This document shows, piece by piece, positions 1 through 5,787 of a DNA stretch of 6,288 bases (the first letter of the stretch is position 1; every line of letters starts with the position of its first letter). Source of the stretch: Christensenella sp. UBA7102 (GTDB taxonomy: Bacteria; Bacillota; Clostridia; Christensenellales; UBA1750); assembly GCA_002492415.1 (NCBI GenBank), contig DKYK01000043.1, positions 1 to 6,288 of the forward strand, written 5' to 3'. The translations under genes and the position numbers were made by a program. Below the pieces are notes generated by a model. It saw nothing but the letters and a program-made list of their open reading frames with translations, was not told where the DNA came from and did no database searches.

Positions 1-662
1 TCGGCGCGCTCGGCGAGTATTTTTTCCACGTCCTTGGCAAGAATTGCGGAGGAATAGGGCGTGATCTCGATACCGAAGTTGCGCAGCAGCTCATCCTCGT
101 TGCAGATGACGGACAGGAAGGGCTGCGGGCGGGAGCCGACCTGCAGGATGCGCATGCCGCGGCCCTTCTTGACCACGGCCGCCACCGCACAGAAGTCGAT
201 GAAGCCCTTTTTGAACATCTCGCAGTCCACGTCGCTGTTGATGATGTAGCTAAACGGCACGCGATAGCGCTGCAGGCACTTGGTAGAGGCCAGCGTGCCG
301 CACTGGGTGTCGCGGTCGCGCGTGCCGGGCACGGGCAGCGGATCGCGGTTGCCCCAAACGAGCACGGGCAGCTTCATCATCGCGCCCAGACGCCCCACGA
401 CCTCCTCGCAGCCGAAGTCGCAGTGCGGCATAAACAGGGCGTCCACCTCCTGCGCACGCAGGAATTCGACGACGGCGTCCAGCTGGTCGGCGGCGTAGAG
501 TATGCCTTCGGGCAGCACGCCCTCCAGGTCGCAGGAATCCACCGCATCGGGCAGGATCTCCTTGACTTTATTCAAAAACAGATTCTTCTGCTCCAGCGCG
601 GACACCATGTCGGTGCCGCCGCGCTTGATGGGCACGATACCGATCTTTACGAACTTTTCCAT
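1..662 (-). CDS. L-fucose/L-arabinose isomerase-like protein, N-terminal 220 residues (3' end off window)
   Basis: The start is ATG at 662-660, preceded by AAGGAGG with a 6-base spacer. The reading frame stays open to the left edge, so only the N-terminal 220 residues are seen; relatives usually run to roughly 450-500. Family hallmarks visible are the opening strand VKIGIVPIKRG (5-15), PHCDFGCEE (79-87), WGNRDPLP (103-110), RDRDTQCG (115-122) and SVICNEDELL (184-193), typical of the L-fucose isomerase-like group (COG2407 type). Family members interconvert aldoses and ketoses in the cytoplasm using a divalent metal. The metal and catalytic acid residues lie in the missing C-terminal part, so activity cannot be judged. 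It is the last visible gene of the minus-strand operon, 36 bases after the kinase, and would supply the ketose to be phosphorylated. The exact sugar is unknown. Confidence 0.85.
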   Translation of the reverse strand, partial: MEKFVKIGIVPIKRGGTDMVSALEQKNLFLNKVKEILPDAVDSCDLEGVLPEGILYAADQLDAVVEFLRAQEVDALFMPHCDFGCEEVVGRLGAMMKLPVLVWGNRDPLPVPGTRDRDTQCGTLASTKCLQRYRVPFSYIINSDVDCEMFKKGFIDFCAVAAVVKKGRGMRILQVGSRPQPFLSVICNEDELLRNFGIEITPYSSAILAKDVEKILAERA

Positions 663-698
663 ATTGGCCCTCCTTTTTCCATGTGTGGCGTATCTTGT

Positions 699-1655
699 TT
701 ACACTCCGAAGTTGGCGTAGAGCTGCGTCTTTTCCTCGATGAGGGTGCGGTCGCAGGTTCCGGTTTTCATAAAGTCCTCCACCATCTCAAGGGTGGGGGT
801 GGCTGCCCGACCGCCGATGCCGGTGCACTTGATGGCGGAAACGGCGTTGGCAAACTGCGCGCACTCGTCGGGGCGCTTGCCCTGCATCAGGGCGAAGATG
901 AATCCGCCGTGGTAGACGTCGCCCGCGCCTAAGGTATCGACGACCTCAACCTTGTAGCCGGGCGCAAAGTAGTAACCATCCCGCCCCCAGGTGACGACGG
1001 AACCCTTGTCACCCAGCGTGAAGACCACGATGCTGGGGCCCTTCTCCATCACGGAGCGCAGGTTCTTTTCATACTCGGTGCTCTCGCCAAAGAGCTTCGT
1101 GTAGTAGAACTCCGAGCCGATGAACACGTCGATTTGGGGCATAAACTCCTGCGTGGCCTCGGAATAACCGTCTCCATCAAAGCAGACGGTGCCGCCCACC
1201 TCGTGGATGAGCTGCGCCAGCCGCTGGGAAACCGGGTCGGTGTTTTCCAGGTGCAGCACGCGGTGCTGCTTTACAAAGTCCTCGTCCAGATCCTCCAGCG
1301 TGTACTTCCTGGTGGTGCCGGGGCGGCCGATGATGTTGCGCCCGTGGGTGACCTTGTCGGAGAGCACGAGGGAGAAGGAATTGATGCCGTCGCGCACCAT
1401 GTGGCTGGTGTCCACATTGTAGCGCGCGTAGTCGCGGATGAGGAACTCTCCGTAGCTGTCCGCGCCGGCCACGCCCAGCATGGTCGAATGGCCGCCCAGC
1501 TGACCGAAGGCCGTCAGCGCGGAGGACACCTTGCCGCCGCCCTGCCAGCTGGTCTGGAGGATGCGCGCCCCCTCGTCCTTGCGCGTGGGCAGGTGGTCGA
1601 TGTGCACCAGGTTGTCGATAAACGGCGTACCGTATGCAATCAGTTCTCTTTTCAT
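699..1655 (-). CDS. PfkB/ribokinase-family carbohydrate kinase
   Basis: 318 residues from ATG 1655; a GTG at 1667 would add four residues. I prefer the ATG because the purine-rich AGGAAGGG, inside the last codons of the preceding gene, sits about 11 bases before it but directly abuts the GTG. The N-terminal glycine box is GGGK (39-42) followed by VSSALTAFGQLGG. The C-terminal PfkB signature 2 is DTLGAGDVYHGGFI (240-253), with Asp246 as the expected catalytic base and GAGD as the anion hole. The tail AVSAIKCTGIGGRAATPT fits the family's adenine-side region. It should phosphorylate a sugar, probably the ketose made by the neighbouring isomerase, with ATP in the cytoplasm. The Asn of PfkB signature 1 is replaced by Ser45, which hints at a different sugar pocket. 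The substrate is not deducible; family confidence is high. Confidence 0.92.
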   Translation of the reverse strand: MKRELIAYGTPFIDNLVHIDHLPTRKDEGARILQTSWQGGGKVSSALTAFGQLGGHSTMLGVAGADSYGEFLIRDYARYNVDTSHMVRDGINSFSLVLSDKVTHGRNIIGRPGTTRKYTLEDLDEDFVKQHRVLHLENTDPVSQRLAQLIHEVGGTVCFDGDGYSEATQEFMPQIDVFIGSEFYYTKLFGESTEYEKNLRSVMEKGPSIVVFTLGDKGSVVTWGRDGYYFAPGYKVEVVDTLGAGDVYHGGFIFALMQGKRPDECAQFANAVSAIKCTGIGGRAATPTLEMVEDFMKTGTCDRTLIEEKTQLYANFGV

Positions 1656-1663
1656 GGATGCTT

Positions 1664-2236
1664 TCACCCTTCCTGAGAGAATTCCGGATATTTCTGCACG
1701 AACTCTTCGCGCGTCATGCCAAACTCAACGTCGTCACAGTACTTGCCGCGGGTGAAGTAAACCTGCCTGCGCAGGCCTTCGCGGGTGAAGCCCAGGTGGT
1801 CGTGCAGGCCGAGGGAGGCCTCGTTGAACGCGTAGACCGCGGTGTTGCACTTGTTCATGCGCAGCTCCATAAAGTAGTAGCGCATCAGCAGCAGCACGGC
1901 CTCGCTGGCATAGCCCTTGCGGCGAAAGTTATCGTAGATGCCCAGCCCGTAGCTGAACGTGCCGTTGCGCATGTCCACATCATGTGCGTTGATGGAACCC
2001 ACGATCTGTCCCTCCATGTTCTCAATCATGAAGCGGAAGGTCTCCATCTCGCCCTCGCGGCGCATACGGTCGGCAAAGCCATCGCGCACGCGCCACTCGC
2101 CCTTGGGCAGGTAGATCTGGTCGTCGGCCCGGGCGCGGTCGGTATCACGATTGATTTCATCCAGCACGAACTGCTCGACGTCGCGCGGCTCCATAGAGCG
2201 CAGGCGGACACGCTTGCCGGTAAAGGTATTGTTCAT
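1664..2236 (-). CDS. GNAT-family N-acetyltransferase (RimJ/RimL/SpeG-like)
   Basis: 190 residues from ATG 2236, with a purine-rich but weak ribosome site (AAAGAGAGAAGA). The GNAT fold is clear: an opening KRVRLRSMEPRDVEQF strand-helix, a central strand FRFMIENMEGQIVGSINAHDVD (about 67-88), and FSYGLGIYDNFRRKGYASEAV (about 94-114), whose R-R-K-G-Y-A (105-110) is the acetyl-CoA pyrophosphate loop (Q/R-x-x-G-x-A). The motif B region is FNEASLGLHDHLGFTREG (137-154). The family moves acetyl from acetyl-CoA to an amine, such as a protein N-terminus, a polyamine or an amino sugar. The TGA stop (1666-1664) lies 8 bases before the kinase ATG and its last codons carry the kinase ribosome site, so translation is probably coupled. 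Its place between aldolase and kinase suggests a job linked to the sugar pathway, but the target is unknown. Confidence 0.9.
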   Translation of the reverse strand: MNNTFTGKRVRLRSMEPRDVEQFVLDEINRDTDRARADDQIYLPKGEWRVRDGFADRMRREGEMETFRFMIENMEGQIVGSINAHDVDMRNGTFSYGLGIYDNFRRKGYASEAVLLLMRYYFMELRMNKCNTAVYAFNEASLGLHDHLGFTREGLRRQVYFTRGKYCDDVEFGMTREEFVQKYPEFSQEG

Positions 2237-2262
2237 TGTCAGTCTTCTCTCTTTCTAACCCC

Positions 2263-3111
2263 TTACACCACGCGCAGACCCTTTGGGTTGACCATGCGGA
2301 TCTTGTGGCGCACGACCTCCTTGCAGGCTTCCTTGCAGTCGCACAGCACCTTGAGGCCGCCCTTGTTCGCCTCGTCGAGCGACGCCTTCATCGCATTGGA
2401 AAGCGCCATGTTGTATTCCGTGAAGATGTTGAACTTGCTCATGCCCTCGGCAGCGCAGCGGCCGAACTGGTCGTCCGGAATGCCGGAACCGCCGTGCAGC
2501 ACCAGCGGCAGATCCAGCGCCTGGCGCAGCTCCTTGAGGCGGTCAAATGCCAGATTGGGCTTGGCCACGTAGTTGCCATGCGCGTTGCCGATGGCAATGG
2601 CCAGGCTGTCGCAGCCCGTGCGCTCGACAAACTCCACGGCCTGATTTACGTCGGTATAGGTATCGGGGTTGTTGATATCGTTGACATCGCCGGCGTTGCC
2701 CACCTTGCCCAGCTCCGCCTCGACCACGATGCCCATCTTGTGGGCGACGTCCACGACCTGCTTGGTCATGCGCACGTTTTCTTCAAAGTCATAGTGCGAG
2801 CCGTCGATCATCACGGAATCGAAGTGCTTCATGCGGCTGATGCAGATATCCGTGGTGGGGCAATGATCCAGGTGCAGCGCGACGGGCACTTTGGCCTTGC
2901 GCGCGTAGTGCTTGGTGACAAGCTCCGCAATGGCGGGATCCATGTTGGTCTCAAAGCCGTAATAGTGGCCGATGAGCACGGGCATGCCCTCTTCCTCCGC
3001 CGTCTCAATGGCCCAGCGGATCATCTCGTAGTTGATGCAGTTGAACATGGGCGTGCCGTAGCCCTGCTTCAAACCGTCCTGATAGATCTCCATCGTCGAT
3101 ACGTAAGGCAT
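2263..3111 (-). CDS. Class II (zinc) ketose-bisphosphate aldolase, FbaA/GatY/KbaY family
   Basis: 282 residues, the usual length for GatY/KbaY-type aldolases. The ATG at 3111 follows GGGGAGGT with a 6-base spacer. Motifs are in the family order: HLDHC (80-84), giving catalytic Asp82 and zinc ligand His83; VMIDGSHYDFEENV (100-113); VEAELGKVGN (130-139); AIGNAHGNY (173-181) with zinc ligand His178; LHGGSGIPDDQF (205-216) with zinc ligand His206 and a phosphate-binding glycine run; and KFNIFTEYN (226-234), standing where relatives carry a KINI-type phosphate-contacting segment. The family splits ketose 1,6-bisphosphates or ketose phosphates into dihydroxyacetone phosphate and an aldehyde. It is the first gene of the minus-strand operon, 26 bases before the acetyltransferase. 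It is likely the last step of the isomerase-kinase-aldolase route. Fructose-, tagatose- or another ketose-specific activity cannot be told apart here. Confidence 0.93.
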   Translation of the reverse strand: MPYVSTMEIYQDGLKQGYGTPMFNCINYEMIRWAIETAEEEGMPVLIGHYYGFETNMDPAIAELVTKHYARKAKVPVALHLDHCPTTDICISRMKHFDSVMIDGSHYDFEENVRMTKQVVDVAHKMGIVVEAELGKVGNAGDVNDINNPDTYTDVNQAVEFVERTGCDSLAIAIGNAHGNYVAKPNLAFDRLKELRQALDLPLVLHGGSGIPDDQFGRCAAEGMSKFNIFTEYNMALSNAMKASLDEANKGGLKVLCDCKEACKEVVRHKIRMVNPKGLRVV

Positions 3112-3147
3112 AAGTGTACCTCCCCAGAATTTATATTTCTAAACTTG

Positions 3148-3176
3148 ATTTTAACACAGATGGAAACGACATTCAA
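3148..3176 (-). promoter_or_regulatory. Candidate sigma-A promoter of the sugar operon
   Basis: Read on the minus strand, TTGAAT (3176-3171) and TAAAAT (3153-3148) are separated by 17 bases, about 37 bases before the aldolase ATG. The -10 matches 5/6 and the -35 matches 4/6 of consensus. The region is A+T-rich, so chance matches are possible. A second TATAAA (3139-3134) lies closer to the gene but has no good -35. Confidence 0.5.
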
Positions 3177-3208
3177 TCAGGGAAAATAAATTAACAAATT
3201 TTCGTTTC
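3163..3208. repeat. Inverted pair GAAACGA / TCGTTTC, candidate operator half-sites
   Basis: GAAACGA (3163-3169) and its exact complement TCGTTTC (3202-3208) lie 32 bases apart. The first falls inside the -35/-10 spacer of the candidate sugar-operon promoter. GAAACG resembles half-sites used by LacI-family sugar repressors, but they normally abut (for example GAAACGTTTC). The operator role is therefore only a suggestion. Confidence 0.3.
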
Positions 3209-3219
3209 AAACCGCGCAA

Positions 3220-3229
3220 CGATGCATCG
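3220..3229. repeat. Perfect 10-base palindrome CGATGCATCG between divergent promoters
   Basis: CGATGCATCG is self-complementary and stands out as a G+C-containing patch in A+T-rich intergenic DNA, between the -35 elements of the two divergent promoters. It could be a regulator binding site for either direction. No regulator gene is in the window to pair with it. Confidence 0.3.
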
Positions 3230-3242
3230 ACATTCGTATTTA

Positions 3243-3259
3243 TATCTGTTGTATCTGTT
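3243..3259. repeat. Tandem direct repeat of TATCTGTT (9-base period)
   Basis: TATCTGTT occurs at 3243-3250 and 3252-3259, and TATCTG recurs at 3320-3325 just after the plus-strand -10. The first two copies lie 30-46 bases upstream of the plus-strand -35. They could be activator-binding repeats or simply A+T-rich simple sequence. Confidence 0.25.
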
Positions 3260-3288
3260 TTTTAATTTTAATATTTATTAGGATTTTA

Positions 3289-3318
3289 TTGACAAAATCA
3301 TCCAAGATATATTATACT
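3289..3318 (+). promoter_or_regulatory. Strong sigma-A promoter for the secreted peptidase-like gene
   Basis: A consensus TTGACA (3289-3294) and TATACT (3313-3318) are spaced by 18 bases. Transcription would begin near 3325, giving a leader of about 80 bases before the ATG at 3406. This is the best promoter in the window and points into the A+T-rich gene, arguing that the gene is expressed despite its odd start. Confidence 0.7.
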
Positions 3319-3350
3319 GTATCTGACAAAGAAAAGGACGTGATTACAAT

Positions 3351-4847
3351 GTGGTAACAAGTAAGTCTCATTCTCCCCCCAACGACATACTCAGGAGGAA
3401 TAATCATGACAAAAAAGTCATAACTTTCGCGCTCTTGCTGGCAATCATTGCTCTCCCATTTGTTCAGGTAAATGCCGCAGGAAAGACCGTTGCTGGATTC
3501 AAGAACAATAGCTATGCTAGCCAGGGTTATTCCGATGCCAAAATCGTTGTAGACGGAGTATATGCTAAGGACTCCGCCTACAGCAAGAATTATAAAGAAG
3601 GGTATGATGTCTCGCAATCTGACTTTTTCTCTAAAAATCACACGATCAAATATTGGTCTAGCCATGGTTCTTCCGCTGGATACGTATATGGTGACGCAAA
3701 CGACGTTTCCGCGCAAATGACATCCTCGACAAAATTTTCAGGTGGAAACCTCGAGTTTCTATTCCTGTGCGCATGCTATCAATTAACCGGAGATGGATCG
3801 AATCCAAGAGCATGGTATGCCAATTCCATGATTGGAAACAATGCAGTACGTGTAATTTGTGGTTACCATGAACAGGCTCCAAAAAAGTCTGACTATATGG
3901 TTGCTGAAGAGTTCATAACCACAGCCAAAACCGGTGAGTCAGTAAAGTCCTCTTGGATGATCGCAAACCTAAATGTTTATACCGAGCATGGTTATACCGC
4001 TCCCAAAGATTTCCTTGCATTAACACACAATAACAACTCGCAGTATTCTCGTTTTGAAGGTTTTCCCGGGAATACCTACAGTAGACCCGGAAGTAGCAGC
4101 ACCAGTATTCTACGTTTTTCCTATGTGAATCAAAGTGGTACGAACCAACCGTATTCAAGCGGTTCATCTGATGCATTCACATCGCTCAATAGCATTGTGG
4201 TCCCAAGTTACCGTATACAGGTTCGTCCACTGGCTACAAAGACAGATATTTCTGGTGAAATTGGGCATACGGCGATCACTATGGATTCAGATGAGGCCCT
4301 TCACGCATCTCAAGAATGGTTGTTCGCGCAAGCAAATTCAATGGCATCAACACTTGATGGAATTACCTCTTCCATTTCTCCAATCGCTTCCAATCCTGTC
4401 CCATCAACGGGTTCCATTGTTATGGCTGAAGTAAAGGAAAAATCTTCGCAGGAAGTTGAAGTACCCATCGCACATGTGGTAAGCTATGATAATACCTATA
4501 ATGGAGTTCCATTGCTTGGGGATACATTTACTACTATAATCGATGATACCGGAGTAATTTACGGAAATTACAAGTGGCACGAAGTAATAGGAATCGTTCC
4601 CGTTTCTACAGCAGAAAATCTGACCACTGTTGATTTTCAAACCGCCCTTAATCAGGCACAAGCTTTTATTCAAGCGCACAGTTCTGCACAAAGCGCATAC
4701 GTAGATGCATGTGAAATCACCCGCGCGGCATTGGTGTTTAGCCCTTCCCAAACCGATGGAATTTATACTCCAACTTGGGTTTTTGATACTACTGATGAGC
4801 AGAGGGTTCTCGTCGATTGTATCACTGGTTCTCTCTCAGAAGCTTAA
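3351..4847 (+). CDS. Secreted caspase-like (clan CD / DUF6345-like) putative cysteine peptidase with C-terminal PepSY-like domain; start anomalous
   Basis: The frame is open from GTG 3351 (498 residues), but its first 20 codons include tandem AGG AGG that is really the ribosome site for ATG 3406. I think the true start is 3406, which needs a -1 shift at the A6 run (3411-3416) and gives MTKKVITFALLLAIIALPF, about 480 residues. Numbered from there: signal peptide 1-24 with cleavage after VNA; box 1 IKYWSSHGSSAGY with His87; box 2 LEFLFLCACYQL with Cys124 where clan CD peptidases have hydrophobic-DAC (Asp replaced by Cys122). Segments on to FEGFPG resemble DUF6345. A Ser/Thr-rich linker (about 225-265) leads to a C-terminal region whose YNGVPLLGDTF, KWHEV and VLVDCITGSL recall PepSY/propeptide modules, perhaps an inhibitor or cell-envelope contact. 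Activity is inferred. Codon use is A+T-rich, unlike its neighbours. Confidence 0.75.
   Translation: MVTSKSHSPPNDILRRNNHDKKVITFALLLAIIALPFVQVNAAGKTVAGFKNNSYASQGYSDAKIVVDGVYAKDSAYSKNYKEGYDVSQSDFFSKNHTIKYWSSHGSSAGYVYGDANDVSAQMTSSTKFSGGNLEFLFLCACYQLTGDGSNPRAWYANSMIGNNAVRVICGYHEQAPKKSDYMVAEEFITTAKTGESVKSSWMIANLNVYTEHGYTAPKDFLALTHNNNSQYSRFEGFPGNTYSRPGSSSTSILRFSYVNQSGTNQPYSSGSSDAFTSLNSIVVPSYRIQVRPLATKTDISGEIGHTAITMDSDEALHASQEWLFAQANSMASTLDGITSSISPIASNPVPSTGSIVMAEVKEKSSQEVEVPIAHVVSYDNTYNGVPLLGDTFTTIIDDTGVIYGNYKWHEVIGIVPVSTAENLTTVDFQTALNQAQAFIQAHSSAQSAYVDACEITRAALVFSPSQTDGIYTPTWVFDTTDEQRVLVDCITGSLSEA
3393..3408 (+). promoter_or_regulatory. Ideal ribosome binding site and ATG that lead into a blocked frame
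   Basis: AGGAGG (3393-3398) is followed by a 7-base spacer and ATG (3406-3408). This is the best initiation signal in the window, yet the frame reads M-T-K-K-S and stops at TAA 3421-3423. It marks the natural start of the peptidase-like gene in an intact allele. Confidence 0.8.
3411..3417 (+). other. A AAA AAG heptamer (A6 run) at the reading-frame switch
   Basis: In the frame of ATG 3406 the codons are ACA AAA AAG TCA TAA. Bases 3411-3417 form A AAA AAG in the correct register for a -1 slip, the same heptamer used in the E. coli dnaX frameshift. Slipping gives M-T-K-K-V-I-T-F and the signal peptide. The AGGAGG lies 12 bases upstream, similar to the stimulatory spacing known in dnaX. I see no strong downstream stem-loop. 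A missing A in the run would give the same appearance. Confidence 0.6.
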
Positions 4848-4856
4848 CCCAACAGA

Positions 4857-4893
4857 GGGCAGGACAAGCGCATTGTTCTGCCCCGACTTTTTT
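4857..4893 (+). terminator. Intrinsic terminator after the peptidase-like gene
   Basis: An 11-base-pair stem (4857-4867 with 4873-4883, one G-U pair) has a 5-base loop GCGCA. It is followed by CGAC and a T6 tract (4888-4893), starting 10 bases after the TAA at 4845-4847. The T tract abuts the ribosome site of the next gene, so the hairpin sits in that gene's leader. Confidence 0.75.
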
Positions 4894-4907
4894 ATGGAGG
4901 AATTCTC

Positions 4908-5741
4908 ATGCGAACCTTGGACATACTGTTCGCGCTCCTGCTCACACTCACGCTCTGCGCCTGTGCTTCCCAGCGCGTGCCCGACCCGGCAATGCCGGTA
5001 GCGACCCTGGAGCAGGCCGCATCGGCGGCCGACCCGGCCAGCCAGGTTCCGGCCTTGTCCGTGCAGGAGGTCTCCCTGCGCAGCGGCGGCTCGCGTCTCC
5101 CGGTGGGTTCGGTCGAAATGGTGCGTTTCTCGGACTACGTCACCAGTTGCGCGGAACTGCATCTGGGCCCGCCGGAGTGGGACGAGCTCTCCGCATTGCT
5201 CAACACCGTCCCCGAAGCCGATGCGCAGACGCCGCACGATGGCGCATACCTTGGCACGCGACTACAGATAGACTTCACTCCCGATGTGGGCGAAGGGCCC
5301 TATACCATCCGGCTGGATCCCATCTCGGACGGGCGCGTCAACTGGATCGGACCGCAGGAGGAAACGCACGTCCTCTTCTCCCCCGAGTTGGTGCAGTGGA
5401 TTCAGAGCGCGACGGGCTGGGGAATCCCCTCTGTCGAGCGGATAGCGGCCATGCAATCGGCGTTCTGTTTGGGCACAGCGAGCCGACCACAGGAGGCGCA
5501 AACAGTCGACCCCCAGATCGTCAAACAACTGCGTGCGCTCGCAGTGGAGGCAAACGCCATTCCCTCGGACGGTCTTTCCGATCCTGTGTATCTGACGATC
5601 TCACTTACAGATGGTTCCACGCTGCGTGCCGCCGTTGATGCGTGCTGTGGAAATCTCTTTGCGCTGGAAAATCAGGTCTATCAGGCTCCGGAGAATTTCT
5701 ATCTTTATGACATTGCCACCGGATCACTCCTACCGGTATAA
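4908..5741 (+). CDS. Secreted lipoprotein of unknown function
   Basis: 277 residues. ATG 4908 is preceded by GGAGG (4896-4900) with a 7-base spacer. The N-terminus is a lipoprotein signal, MRTLDILFALLLTLTLCAC, whose lipobox L-C-A-C makes Cys19 the likely lipidated residue, anchoring the protein outside the membrane. An Ala/Pro-rich tether (about 27-50) is followed by two alpha/beta-looking stretches. One is about 70-170, with WDELSALLNTV and a strand YTIRLDPI. The other is about 200-277, with QIVKQLRALA and VYLTISLTDGSTLRAAVDACCGN. I recognise no family or catalytic motif. G+C-rich codon use matches the chromosome and not the A+T-rich gene upstream. Sixty bases and a hairpin terminator separate the two, and no clear separate promoter is seen, so expression may depend on read-through. 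Confidence 0.8.
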   Translation: MRTLDILFALLLTLTLCACASQRVPDPAMPVATLEQAASAADPASQVPALSVQEVSLRSGGSRLPVGSVEMVRFSDYVTSCAELHLGPPEWDELSALLNTVPEADAQTPHDGAYLGTRLQIDFTPDVGEGPYTIRLDPISDGRVNWIGPQEETHVLFSPELVQWIQSATGWGIPSVERIAAMQSAFCLGTASRPQEAQTVDPQIVKQLRALAVEANAIPSDGLSDPVYLTISLTDGSTLRAAVDACCGNLFALENQVYQAPENFYLYDIATGSLLPV

Positions 5742-5746
5742 CACCA

Positions 5747-5772
5747 AAAGGCCCGCCGGATGGCGGGCCTTT
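5747..5772. terminator. Bidirectional intrinsic terminator between convergent genes
   Basis: A perfect 11-base-pair stem, AAAGGCCCGCC (5747-5757) with GGCGGGCCTTT (5762-5772), closes a 4-base loop. It lies 5 bases after the lipoprotein stop (5739-5741) and 15 bases past the end of the convergent regulator gene. The A/T ends give short U tracts both ways, three on the plus strand and four on the minus. Confidence 0.85.
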
Positions 5773-5787
5773 GCTGTTGCTGTTTTT

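Noticed and set aside
3161..3175. Catabolite-responsive element (CcpA cre site) in TGGAAACGACATTCA
   Set aside because: Matches the consensus halves only if one extra central base is allowed; CcpA sites keep fixed spacing.
1634..3189. Long plus-strand open frames opposite the acetyltransferase and aldolase genes
   Set aside because: They are antisense to clear, motif-bearing genes, have His/Val/Ala-rich non-protein-like composition, and are typical of G+C-rich shadow frames.
3349..3357. Two-codon leader frame ATG TGG TAA after AAGGA
   Set aside because: Could be a minimal upstream frame, but the spacing is long and nothing else supports translation.
4817..5638. Plus-strand open frame overlapping the lipoprotein gene in another frame
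   Set aside because: Arg/Ala/Gly-rich shadow with no ribosome site; the lipoprotein frame has a strong ribosome site and lipobox.
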